This document shows positions 27,486 to 36,120 of a DNA stretch of 48,720 nucleotides, in pieces. The notes under the pieces were generated by a model. It was not told the DNA's origin and did not search any database. It was given only the letters and a program-made list of their open reading frames with translations. A program made the position numbers and the translations under genes. The stretch comes from Myxococcus llanfairpwllgwyngyllgogerychwyrndrobwllllantysiliogogogochensis (GTDB lineage: Bacteria > Myxococcota > Myxococcia > Myxococcales > Myxococcaceae): the NCBI RefSeq assembly GCF_006636215.1, contig NZ_VIFM01000061.1, positions 1 through 48,720 on the forward strand, written 5' to 3'. How positions within the stretch are numbered: position 1 is the stretch's first letter; each line of letters starts with the position of its first letter.

Positions 27486-28669
27486 CTCCTCTGACCGGGA
27501 GGAGATTAACGCGCGGCCTGCCGCGTGTTCTCCAGGCATGAGGTCACACGCGCGGAGCCGGGGACTGAAGCTGAAGCAGGCGGACAGGGCAGCGCTGGAG
27601 GCGCTGACCCACCGCGGGCGCGAGTCGGTGCGGGTGTTGAAGCGAGGGCGGGTGCTGCAACTGCTTGCCGAAGGCTGGACGGTGGTGAGAGCGGCCGAGG
27701 CAGTAGGCGTCACGCAGACCACGGTGCGCACCGTGCGTCGCCGCTACCTGGAGGAAGGGCTGGGGGCCGCGCTGAATGAAAAGCCCCGGCCCGGAGCGGC
27801 GCGGCTTCTGACGGAGAAGCAGGCTAGCGAGATGGTGGCGATGGTGTGCGCGTCACCGCCGGAGGGCCGCGCTCGCTGGACGGTGCGACTCATTGCCCAG
27901 GAGGCGATGCGCAGGGGTTTGGTGCCGAAAGTGGGGCGAGAGACCGTGCGCGAGTTGCTCCTGCGACATGATTTGAAGCCGTGGCGGGAAAAAAATGTGG
28001 TGCGTGCCCAAGCTAGACGCTCAGTACATCGAGCGCATGGAGGACGTGCTGGAGTTGTATGCGCGTCCCCTGCGTTCGGCTGAACCTGTCGTATGCTTTG
28101 ACGAGAGGCCCGTGCAACTGCTGGAGTGGGTGCGTCCTGCATCACCTGTCCGCCCTGGACGGGAAGCACGCCAGGATTACGCCTACTTTCGTTGTGGCAC
28201 CGCCAATCTCTTCTGCGCAGTGGAACCCAAGGCAGGCTGGCACCTTGTGAAGGCCACGCCCAACAGAAAGAGTGAGGCATTCGCAGAAGCGCTGCAGGAC
28301 GTGGCCAAGCACTACCCGGGCGCAGAAACCATCCACCTGGTGCTCGACAACCTCAGCACCCACAGCTGCCGCGCCCTGGAGGTACGGTACGGAGTGCGAG
28401 CAGGTCGTCGACTCTGGCGCCGCTTCAGCTTGCACTACACGCCTGTGCACGGCAGCTGGCTTAATCAGGCGGAGGTAGAGATTTCCCTGGTCTCCCGTCA
28501 GTGCCTCGGCAATCGGCGCATCCCCACCCTCGACAAACTCGACCAGGAAACAGACGCCTGGGAGAAGTGGGCCAACCGCCAGCGGCTCAGAATCCGCTGG
28601 CGATTCACCGTGCCGAAGGCTCGGGCGAGGTTCGGCTATGACCCACCAAGCTTCTCCCGGTCAGAGGAC
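27486..28669 (+). mobile_element. IS630-type element inserted in istA
   Basis: The 1,184-bp element has inverted ends CCTCTGACCGGGAG / CTCCCGGTCAGAGG and is bounded by TA at 27484-27485 and 28670-28671, the target duplicated by IS630-family elements. Deleting it plus one TA restores the istA frame exactly. Confidence 0.9.
27538..28669 (+). CDS. IS630-family transposase in two overlapping frames
   Basis: The first frame, from ATG 27538, encodes a paired helix-turn-helix region (LQLLAEGWTVVRAAEAVGVTQ) and an arm ending at WREK. At a run of seven A residues (27989-27995) the coding moves to another frame, which continues KMWCVPKLD, then CFDERPVQLLE (first Asp), LVLDNLSTHS (second Asp) and GSWLNQAEVE (Glu). 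Dropping one A gives a single open frame, so either transcriptional slippage on A7 makes the full enzyme or one A is an inactivating insertion. The second frame has no stop of its own and reads into the istA remnant, which adds about 280 foreign residues. Confidence 0.8.
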
Positions 28670-29499
28670 TACGGGGCCACGGCCCTGCCAGCCCGAGTCC
28701 GCCATCCGGACAGGAAGGGCAAGGTGGAGTCGGCGGTGGGCCACGCGCAGCGCACGCCGCTGAAGGGCCTGCGCTTCGAGTCGCTGGAGGCCGCGCAGGC
28801 CTACCTCGACGCGTGGGAGGCGAAGTGGGCGGACACCCGAATCCACGGCACCACCAAGCGCCAGGTGGCGGCCATGTTCTCCGAGGAGCGCCCGAGGCTG
28901 CTGTCCCTGCCGGTAGAGCCTTTCCGGTACTACGCCTACGGCGAGCGAGTGGTGCACCTGGACGGCCATGTTGAGGTCGACGGCGCGTACTACTCGGTGC
29001 CCCCGGGCCACATCGGCCGCAAGCTGCACGTGCAGTGGGACAGCCTCCACGTCCGTCTGCTGCTGCCCGCTTCGGGGCAACTGCTGCGGGAGCACACCCG
29101 GGCCCCTCGCGGCCACCACCGCACACGCGAGGAGGACAGGCCTTCCCACGCGCCGCGCACCACCGTGCAACTGCTTGAGCGCGCCGCCCGGGCCGGACGC
29201 GGCGTCGCCGCCCTCTGCGCCGAGGTGCACCGCCGAGAAGGTGAGACGGGCACCCGCCGCATCCTGGGCGTGCTGTCCCTGGCGAAGAAGCACGGCGCCG
29301 CCGCCCTCGACGACGCCTGCGAGGTGGCTCTCGAGGTGGGTGTCCCCTCCTACCGCTTCGTGCGCCGCTACCTCGAAAGACGCACTCCCACTCCCGTCAC
29401 CCTGCGCCAGGTGGACCCGCTCATCCGCGAGCTCACCCACTACCGCGACGTCATCGCCCGTCTGACTCAGCCCACCCCTCACCCAGGAGACACCGAGAC

Positions 29500-30257
29500 A
29501 TGAATCTCGTCGAAATCACCCGCGCCCTCACCACCCTACGCCTGTCTGGCATGGCCCAGGCTGTCGAGGCACGCATCGTCCAAGCACAGGCCGAGAAGCT
29601 CACCCCTCTCGACTTCCTCTCCGCCCTCGTCAACGACGAGCTGACGCGCAGAAGCGACAGCTTCATCCAGCGCCGCCTCAAGCAGGGCTCCTTCCGCGAC
29701 GCGGGCAAGACGCTCGACGGCTTCGACTTCGACTTCAACAAGAAGATGAATCGCCGCCTCGTCTTCGAGCTGGCCACCGGCGGCTTCGTGGAGCGGCGCG
29801 AGGACGCGCTCTTCCTCGGTCCTCCGGGCACCGGCAAGAGTCACATCGCCCAAGCCATAGGCCGCTCCGTCATCCAGTCTCAGGGCCACCGCGTCCTCTA
29901 CCGCGAGGCACACCACCTGCTCGAGGAACTCGCCGAATCCAGTCTCGAAGGCACCCGACGCCAGAAGCTCGATGCGCTCACCAGCGCTCCACTGCTCATC
30001 ATCGATGACCTTGGCATGCGCAAGCTGCCAGCCACCGCCGCGGAGGACCTGCTTGAGCTCGCCGTTACGAGAAGTCCTCCACCCTCATTACCTCCAACCG
30101 GCCAGTAGAGGACTGGAGGAAGCTGTTGGGCGACAACGCGGCCGTGGCCGCCATGCTTGACCGTCTGCTGCACCACGCCCACGTCGTCCAATTTGGTCCC
30201 CGCAGCTGGCGCACCAAGGGGGCTATGGAGTTGCGGACCGCCGAGTCCGCAGGGTAG
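29500..30257 (+). pseudogene. istB: IS21 helper ATPase IstB, frameshifted near the C-terminus
   Basis: The N-terminal two thirds are a normal IstB/DnaC-like ATPase: Walker A GPPGTGKSH and Walker B LLIIDDLGM. After EDLLEL (about 30062) a small deletion shifts the frame and the protein ends early at 30108. The lost frame continues clearly (TLITSNRPVEDW, NAAVAAMLDRLLHHAHVV, up to AESAG) to a stop at 30257. IstB assists IstA in target choice. With IstA split and IstB shifted, this element is inactive. Confidence 0.85.
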
Positions 30258-30333
30258 GAGTCCCCACCTGTCTCGGTCCTCTCCCTTTGGCCGGTTTTGA
30301 AGGGACCTCCATTGGCCGGTTTTCACCTGACCA

Positions 30334-30599
30334 TTGAGGATCACGACCGAGGAGAGGCATCAACTCATGCACGGTGCTTTCGTTGCGCGCACCTGCGACG
30401 GAGGCGACATGCTGGCCTGCCCTGATCAGGCGTCGAACGAGCAGTGTCGGAAGCCCAGACATGGCGTCTGGGACGCAGCATTGCTTCGACCTGCGTGGGT
30501 GGTGGCATCACTCAACGTCAGGGTGAAATGGACTGAGGCACTGCGTAACGGCGCACACCCGAAGGAGCGCGCACGGGCTACGCCAGAGGACCGCCGGCT
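30334..30599. other. Stretch without a recognisable gene
   Basis: Between the IS21-type right end and the IS4-type scrap only short open frames are seen; none resembles a protein I know. Confidence 0.35.
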
Positions 30600-30852
30600 C
30601 GGCACACCTTCGTGTTCGACGAGAGGTCGGTGCCGCTGGGCAGCAGGGTGCAGCGCGGTCGCATGCCCAGCACCACCAGGCTCGTGCGGTCGACGTCGTC
30701 GGAGAACAGCAACTCCGCTCATACTGCCGGCCTCTGTGCTCATGGAGCGCCGCATCGACCAACGCTGCGTCACAGGCACGCTCCGGCACCACCCGGGCCA
30801 AGACGGGTAGTGGGCTCTGGGCAAGCAAGCGCTCCACGATGGCTTCGAACAT
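30600..30852 (-). pseudogene. N-terminal scrap of an IS4-type transposase
   Basis: From the ATG at 30852 the leftward frame reads MFEAIVERLLAQSPLPVLAR, then VDAALHEHRGRQYER, resembling the start of IS4-type transposases found in myxobacteria. A missing base after QYER shifts the frame (the next frame gives LLFSDDVDRTSLVVLG), and a further shift follows. The catalytic core is absent. Family recognition is from memory of similar N-termini. Confidence 0.5.
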
Positions 30853-31000
30853 GACAGTAGAACCCCCACGCCCAAAGTGGCCAGGGGCTACCGTCAGCAC
30901 AGGGGCAAGGGCACGCATACGGAGCAGCCGCTTGCCAAGTACACCTGCTCGCCCGCCAGCAGCCATTCCTCGTGGAGCGCGATGTTTAAAGGCGTAGCCC

Positions 31001-31105
31001 TCAGGGCCCGTCGAGCACCGACAACATCCTCGGTAGCACGTCGAAGAACGCGTAGTTCCAGCAGCTGAAGTTGTGGCCGCCGTCGCAGCCGAACGGCTTC
31101 TGGCC
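31001..31105. repeat. Right 105-bp direct repeat (candidate attR), within the esterase gene
   Basis: It is identical to 9516-9620. It starts at the esterase stop codon and covers the last 34 codons, including the catalytic His region GGHNFSCW. Confidence 0.9.
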
Positions 31106-32095
31106 CGGCAGGGGGCGGCCATACATCTCATAGTGGTGCGGCACCCCCGCGCCGTTGAGCGCGTGGTGGAAGCGGTCCGTCGATGCCCCCGGAACACGCT
31201 CCAGCACATCTCCATCCCACGTGCCCGAGCCCGCGTAGAGCGCCACCGCCACGCCCCGCAGCCCCGCCGCGCGCCCCAGCGGGTTGTTCATGTTCCACGC
31301 CTGGTCGAACGGCCAGAACGGCGAGCCAAACGGACCATCCGAGTTCTGGAGCCACCGCGTGGCCTCCTCGGTGATGAGCGCGCGGATGCCCGAGTCCCCC
31401 AGGTCCAGCGCCCCGGAGAAGCTGGCCACATAGGCGAACAGGTCCGGCCGCCGCGCCGCATAGCTGATGGCCCCAAAGCCTCCCATCGACAGGCCCGCAA
31501 TCGCCCGCCCCTTCTTGTACGCGAGCGTGCGCAGGTTCTGGTCCACCCACGGAATCAACTGGTTCAGGTGGAACTCCTCCCACGCCTGATTCACCCCGCG
31601 AGGAAAGACCCAGTTCGTGTACCAGCCCACCTTGCCACCATCCGGCATGATGGTGATGACCGGCATGTTCTCCGTAATCGCATACGCCGCGCCGAACTCC
31701 ACCCACTGCGCGGAGTTCGCTCCAGCGCCTCCATGCAGCAGGTACACGACGGGATAGCGCAAGCCCGGGTTCTGCTCGTAGCCCGTGGGCAACAACACAC
31801 GGACATGGTGACGCGGGTCATAGACGGCGTTGAGCGAGACGAGCGCCGTGGAAATCTCCACGTCGATGAGCCGGTCCGTGATGGGCCGCACCGCATGCAC
31901 GGTGATGCCATGGCCCGAGCCGAAGAACGGAGCCAGACTCGCCTCCAGCGTGGAGACCGCCGCGTCTTCCTCCGCATGAGCCACCTGGGGCGCGCCGCCC
32001 ACCCAGACGGCGACCAGGGCAAGCGCGCTCACCACCGTGGAACGCCAGGACACCGCCGAGCAACGGACAGGGGGGACTGCCTTGTCTTTGGACAT
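31001..32095 (-). CDS. Secreted esterase of the esterase D/antigen 85 family
   Basis: A 364-residue protein with an N-terminal signal segment (SALALVAVWVGGAPQVAHA) and the alpha/beta-hydrolase plan of PF00756. YPVVYLLHGGAGANSAQW is the oxyanion strand, GLSMGGFGA the nucleophile elbow, and GGHNFSCW the catalytic His near the end. Relatives hydrolyse acyl or feruloyl esters outside the cytoplasm. The 3' end coincides with the right 105-bp repeat, so the island entered here and left the gene whole. The gap to the next upstream gene is 142 bases, so it probably has its own promoter. Confidence 0.9.
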   Translation of the reverse strand: MSKDKAVPPVRCSAVSWRSTVVSALALVAVWVGGAPQVAHAEEDAAVSTLEASLAPFFGSGHGITVHAVRPITDRLIDVEISTALVSLNAVYDPRHHVRVLLPTGYEQNPGLRYPVVYLLHGGAGANSAQWVEFGAAYAITENMPVITIMPDGGKVGWYTNWVFPRGVNQAWEEFHLNQLIPWVDQNLRTLAYKKGRAIAGLSMGGFGAISYAARRPDLFAYVASFSGALDLGDSGIRALITEEATRWLQNSDGPFGSPFWPFDQAWNMNNPLGRAAGLRGVAVALYAGSGTWDGDVLERVPGASTDRFHHALNGAGVPHHYEMYGRPLPGQKPFGCDGGHNFSCWNYAFFDVLPRMLSVLDGP

Positions 32096-32237
32096 ACGCC
32101 CACCACTAGGGATTCAACTCAAATCGCGCAAGTCCCCAGGAATGACAAATCAACCCGAGCCATGACAGCCATTGCGGCGCCGTCATAAATTGCCGCCCAG
32201 GCCCGGCCTCTCGAGCCGCCGGGCATGACGCGGGCGC

Positions 32238-34841
32238 TCAGGAACCGCCGCCCCCGTCACTCGCGCCGCCCCGCCGCTCCACGCGCGTCAACAGGCCGGT
32301 GAGGCCCTCGAAGCTGGCATTGCCCACCTGGTGCAGTCCGAAGCCCCAGAGGAACGCCGTCATGCCCGCGCCGAAGCCTCCCCACGTCGGAGAGAAGACG
32401 TTGAGGAGCTGGAGTCCCAACACCACCGCCACGCCCGTCAGCAGCGCCAGCAGCGCCAGCTCCACCACCCACAGATGACGCGGCGAAGGCAGCGGCATGC
32501 CCTCCAGCGCGCCGAGCCCGCCCGCGGAATCCGCGTCGTCATCACCCGGAGCCTCCGGCAGCGACGGCAGGCTGCCTCCCGTGGGCGCGCTCGCCGAGGG
32601 CACCTCTGGCGCGGAGGCCGCATTGGCCAACAGCGACTCCCTCCCCGCCGGAATCCCCATCCTGCCGCTCATGCTGGCGCTCTGTGGACTCGGGTAGCTC
32701 TGGAGCGCCAGCCGCGCCTTGTCCGCCTTGTAGTCCGCGTCCTGCAGCGTCTCCGGCGTCAGCGCCAGTTGCGCCTCGTTCAGCAGCGAGTCGATGTGCC
32801 CCAGCTCATGCAGCTCGGAATCCGCGGTGGCCTCGCTTCGCTTGCGCGCCACCTCCTCGCGCAGCCCGTCGATGCGCTTGCGCACCTGGCCCGTCTGCGC
32901 GTGATGAAGGATGTCGCGTGCCTCGCGGTACTTCGCGGCAGCCTCGTGTGGAGACTCCGCCGCCAGCGCCAGCATCGCCTCGCGCAGCTTCGCCTCCGCG
33001 TTATCCAGCTCCGCCTTCTGCGCATCGCTGGCCGCGCTCCGCGCCTCCTCCAGTGCTCCACGAAGCTCCAGCAGGAGCCGCCGCACGTAGTGCGCATACG
33101 CGCCCTGGTACAGCCGGAAGCCATCGTCCACACTGACATCCGCGCGGGCCCGCGCCTGCTTCAGCCGCTCCTTCACGTCCGTGGTGAGCTCGCGCCACTC
33201 CTCCAGCGAGAAGCCCCGGGGATTGCGCGGCGAGGCCACCGCCAGCGACAGCTCCGCGCAGAGGACGTCGAAATAGGAGCGACGGGCCATCTCGAACTGC
33301 TGCCGCGCCGTCGCCAGGTCTCCCTGGTCCAGCCGCGCGCGCACGTCCTGGAGCAGCGGCAACAGCTCGTACATCAGCCGGAAGCCCAGGCTGTCATCCC
33401 CCAGCTTCTGCGCCAGCGCGCGCGCCTGCGTCTCCAGCTCCGCCAGCTTCGCCTTCAGCCCCGCCCGCGCCAGCTCCTCCACGTTCTGCCCGCGCAGCGC
33501 CTTGAGCTGTTCCTCCAGTCGCTCCGTCGGCACCTTCCCGATGCGAAGCGACGTCTCCGCCTCGTCCAGCAGCGTGCTCGCCTGCGCAGGCCGCAACTCG
33601 CGGGGCAGCGCCTGGAGCTCGCGCGTCCCGGTGCACCACGCCTCATACAGCCGCAGCTCCGGCTCCACTCGGGCCAGCTCCGCCTCCGCCACCCGGCCTC
33701 CTCGCAACGGCCCACGAATCCGGGAGACGAGCGAGTCGATGCGCGCGCGAACCTCCAGCCCCACCCGCCGGGTCTCCTCGTCCTGACCATTGAGCAGCAC
33801 CGCCGCGCGCCTCCGCAGCGCCTGCGCCCGCTGGAGCTGCTGCGCCCGGGGACGGATGTTCTGCGTGTACAGGCGCACGCCGTACGACGACACCGCGCCC
33901 GCCGCGATGAGCAACGCTCCCCACAGCCACGGCGTCCTCACCCAGACGGTGAAGGGCTGCTCCACCGCCACGCCCTGCGGCACCGCCATGCGCACCGTGC
34001 CCGTGTACTCGCCCGGCCCGTCCAACCCGCGCAGATGCAACAACAGCGTGCCGCTGCCATTCGCCGGCACCAGCACCGAGTCGACCGTGGCCGACAGCTC
34101 CAGGTCCTTGCCGTCCTTCCCGCCGCCCTCCAGCGAGAAGCTGGCGCCGTCGAAGCGCGGCTGCACCAGCGTCGCCCCCAGGTCCGGGGCCTTGTGCTGA
34201 AGCTGGAGCAACCGGGGCGCGGCCACCTTCCCCGTCACGCCCGCCGTCTCCTTGAAGGGCAGCCGCACCGTCGCATCCACCGTGCCCAGGCCCCAGCCCG
34301 ACGAGGCCACCGCGGGCGACGTCGCCACGAACTGCACCACTGGCACCGCCTGCGTCCGCGTGACGATGAGCGCCGTCGTCTCGCGCCCACCCGCATGCAC
34401 CAGCACCAACTGCCCCGTGTAGTCCCCCGCCGTCGGCAGCTTCCCGCTCACCTCCAGGTGCAGCGGGGCTCTCGCGGAGATGGACGGCGAGCTGGACACC
34501 GTCGTGCCCGCATCCTCGGTGCCTGCCTCGCGCACGACGGCCGTCAGCGTCACCTGGGAGCCGTCACTCGCCTGCAGCGGGTCCACCAGCACCGTCACGC
34601 CGCCGGGGAGCGCCTCCTCCACGCCCGCGTCACCCGGAGGCGGCGACAGCAGGTCCACGCGCAGCACCGTCCGGAAGTCCTCCGACGTCGTGCGCAGCTT
34701 CACCTCGTTGCTGGCCGTGGCGCCGGCCACGCGCAGCCGCGTCTGCGCCAGCGCGACGCTCGACGCGGTGAGCACCACGAGCAACACCAGGCGCGGGAGG
34801 CCCTGACCACGGCGGCGGCAACGGGCATCGAGGACGAACAT
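32238..34841 (-). CDS. Large membrane-anchored coiled-coil protein of unknown function
   Basis: An 867-residue protein. A signal peptide ends near ALAQ (residue 32), followed by beta-rich, Ig-like extracytoplasmic sequence to about residue 300. A membrane helix (about 304-325) leads into a long cytoplasmic helical part (about 330-700) rich in Arg, Glu, Ala and Leu, clearly coiled-coil. A Pro/Ser-rich linker and two more membrane segments close the protein. It follows the EAD1-trypsin gene by 44 bases on the same strand, so the two may form one operon and one membrane-linked signalling unit. No named domain is recognised. Confidence 0.75.
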   Translation of the reverse strand: MFVLDARCRRRGQGLPRLVLLVVLTASSVALAQTRLRVAGATASNEVKLRTTSEDFRTVLRVDLLSPPPGDAGVEEALPGGVTVLVDPLQASDGSQVTLTAVVREAGTEDAGTTVSSSPSISARAPLHLEVSGKLPTAGDYTGQLVLVHAGGRETTALIVTRTQAVPVVQFVATSPAVASSGWGLGTVDATVRLPFKETAGVTGKVAAPRLLQLQHKAPDLGATLVQPRFDGASFSLEGGGKDGKDLELSATVDSVLVPANGSGTLLLHLRGLDGPGEYTGTVRMAVPQGVAVEQPFTVWVRTPWLWGALLIAAGAVSSYGVRLYTQNIRPRAQQLQRAQALRRRAAVLLNGQDEETRRVGLEVRARIDSLVSRIRGPLRGGRVAEAELARVEPELRLYEAWCTGTRELQALPRELRPAQASTLLDEAETSLRIGKVPTERLEEQLKALRGQNVEELARAGLKAKLAELETQARALAQKLGDDSLGFRLMYELLPLLQDVRARLDQGDLATARQQFEMARRSYFDVLCAELSLAVASPRNPRGFSLEEWRELTTDVKERLKQARARADVSVDDGFRLYQGAYAHYVRRLLLELRGALEEARSAASDAQKAELDNAEAKLREAMLALAAESPHEAAAKYREARDILHHAQTGQVRKRIDGLREEVARKRSEATADSELHELGHIDSLLNEAQLALTPETLQDADYKADKARLALQSYPSPQSASMSGRMGIPAGRESLLANAASAPEVPSASAPTGGSLPSLPEAPGDDDADSAGGLGALEGMPLPSPRHLWVVELALLALLTGVAVVLGLQLLNVFSPTWGGFGAGMTAFLWGFGLHQVGNASFEGLTGLLTRVERRGGASDGGGGS

Positions 34842-34885
34842 CCACCGACGATAACAGGCGCGTCCCCCGCCTCCAGTTCACACCC

Positions 34886-35920
34886 TCACTCCCAGCCCAG
34901 GAGCGCCTTCACCTCCGGGGACAGGCCGCGGCGGATGGTGTCCGTGGGAATGCCCTCGTTGTGTCCCGTGGCGGACGGCATGCGCGGCCCACCGCTGTGA
35001 TGCAACGCGGCCAGCCGCAAGTCCTGGGTGAAACACGGCGCGCCCGAGGACCCCGGGCTCGTGGAGGTCCGATAGGACACACGCGTGCGTGACGCGTTGA
35101 CGGACAGGAACTCGTCCAGCACCACGCTCATCGGCTGTCCCTCCGGGTGCTGGACGATGAGCGCCAGGCTGCCCACGACGAAGGGCACCTCCTCCTCGGG
35201 CAGCTCCAGCCAGCCCCGGGGCTCGCCCTCCACCCGCTCCTCGCCCGGCGCGCCCTCCACCTGGAGGAAGGCGTAGTCCAATTCATCCACCGTCGCCTCG
35301 CGAGGCCGGGGGTGCATCAGGTCCGCGGGACTGTACGAGCTGCGCGCGATGCACCGCTTCACCACGTAGCGCGTCCCCGACTGGAGCAACGTCCGGTCCG
35401 GCAACACCTTGTGGTCGAAGCGCACGCGCAGCGACTCCAGGAGCCGGTTCTCGATGACGTGGAAGTTGGTGAGCACCACGTCGCGCGACACCAGGAACCC
35501 CGTGCCCAGGGACGCGCCCAACACCGGCTCCACCCGGCACACGCGCCGCTCTATCGCGGCCAGTCTCCGGCGCCACCCGTCCGCGCCTCCGGCCTCGCTC
35601 CAGGCACCGACGATGCGCTCCAGGCTGCGCCGCGGAATGCTCCGCTGCACCGAGGCGAGATAGCCCTGCATGAAGCGATGCAGCCGCGGATGGCGCGGAT
35701 GGGCACCGTGCATGCCCGTCACCAGCTCTCGCGTCCAGCCTTCCGACTCCGCGCGATGGATGAGTCCCGACGCCCGCTCCCTCGGGCCGCCCGTGGGAAC
35801 GAGCGCTTCCAAATCCCGGTGGCACACCGAGGCCACCACCCGGCGAAGGTCCTCCACCGAGGGAAACGCCCCCAGCATCGCCAACAGCAACTCGTCTCTC
35901 TCCGCGCCGTCGAGCTCCAT
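34886..35920 (-). CDS. EAD1-trypsin fusion: effector-associated domain plus serine protease
   Basis: A 344-residue protein. I chose ATG 35920 because the EAD1 domain begins at once (MELDGAERDELLLAMLGAFP); the open frame reaches further upstream but is not protein-like. EAD1 covers about residues 1-85. A trypsin-like domain follows, with H154 (TNFHVIEN), D215 (DELDYAFLQ) and S292 (TSPGSSGAPCF), so the triad is complete. EADs are small adaptor domains that link effectors to partners bearing the same domain in predicted conflict and signalling systems of multicellular bacteria. The partner is not in this window unless it acts with the neighbouring membrane protein. Confidence 0.85.
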   Translation of the reverse strand: MELDGAERDELLLAMLGAFPSVEDLRRVVASVCHRDLEALVPTGGPRERASGLIHRAESEGWTRELVTGMHGAHPRHPRLHRFMQGYLASVQRSIPRRSLERIVGAWSEAGGADGWRRRLAAIERRVCRVEPVLGASLGTGFLVSRDVVLTNFHVIENRLLESLRVRFDHKVLPDRTLLQSGTRYVVKRCIARSSYSPADLMHPRPREATVDELDYAFLQVEGAPGEERVEGEPRGWLELPEEEVPFVVGSLALIVQHPEGQPMSVVLDEFLSVNASRTRVSYRTSTSPGSSGAPCFTQDLRLAALHHSGGPRMPSATGHNEGIPTDTIRRGLSPEVKALLGWE

Positions 35921-36070
35921 GGTGTCACCCGTGAAGAACCACTGACGAAGCCTTCCCCGGCCTGCCGACGCTGCGATGAATCTTCTGTATTCGCCGAGCG
36001 GATTCCCAGTGGCAGCCGCCCTTCTGCCCTGACGTGCCGGGTCCAGAAGCCCGCGAGCGGACACTCGTTA

Positions 36071-36095
36071 CCGGGCCCTCCGCAACGAGGCCCGG
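36071..36095 (-). terminator. Candidate terminator hairpin after the macroglobulin genes
   Basis: CCGGGCC at 36071-36077 pairs with GGCCCGG at 36089-36095 across an 11-nt loop, 26 bases downstream of the stop at 36121. There is no U-tract. Confidence 0.45.
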
Positions 36096-36120
36096 GTCCG
36101 AAGTCGTCGAGGACCCCGCC

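Larger units (their letters stand above)
26701..29503 (+). pseudogene. istA: IS21 transposase IstA, split by an IS630-type insertion
   Basis: The ATG at 26701 starts a helix-turn-helix (VIALGRLGWSLRRIEDATGV) and the catalytic core (EEAQVDYGEG; VVLDNLREGV), up to HY at 27486. The reading resumes at 28670 with GATALPARVRHPDRKGKVES, carrying the catalytic Glu region, and runs to the C-terminus at 29503. Joining the two across the duplicated TA restores an unbroken IstA of normal length (about 540 residues). The stop overlaps the istB start by four bases. Two short KPANEG insertions near residue 60-80 come from terminal-type repeats inside the gene. As it stands, no full-length IstA can be made. 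Confidence 0.88.
26603..30333 (+). mobile_element. IS21-type element, interrupted by an IS630-type element
   Basis: The ends read TGGTCA followed by AAAACCGGCCAATG in inverted orientation (left 26603-26625, right 30311-30333). The similarity extends a few bases further out (CCTCA), so the exact edges are uncertain. The order istA-istB and multiple terminal repeats are diagnostic of IS21. Without the nested element it would be about 2.5 kb. Confidence 0.85.
9516..31105. mobile_element. 21.6-kb accessory (defence) island flanked by 105-bp direct repeats
   Basis: The two ends carry an identical 105-bp sequence in the same orientation. The right copy is the last part of the esterase gene, from its stop codon inward. 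Removing one copy and the DNA between would leave the hydrolase-small protein pair facing an intact esterase gene. Contents are typical accessory cargo: an Avs-like protein, a GTPase/ATPase-TOPRIM operon, toxin-immunity remains and many insertion sequences. A serine-recombinase remnant abuts the left repeat. No intact integrase is present, so the island is probably no longer self-mobile. Confidence 0.8.

Noticed and set aside
27995-29503. Continuous 502-codon frame as a single gene
   Set aside because: It is a chimera of the IS630 transposase second frame and the 3' part of istA, explained by the TA-flanked insertion.
26597-30339. Target duplication flanking the IS21-type element
   Set aside because: The bases outside the ends are inverted rather than direct matches (CCTCA / TGAGG), so they extend the terminal repeat and no direct duplication can be assigned.
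32331-35000. Long rightward open frame (889 codons) opposite the membrane coiled-coil protein
   Set aside because: Antisense shadow with low-complexity Arg/His/Gln composition.
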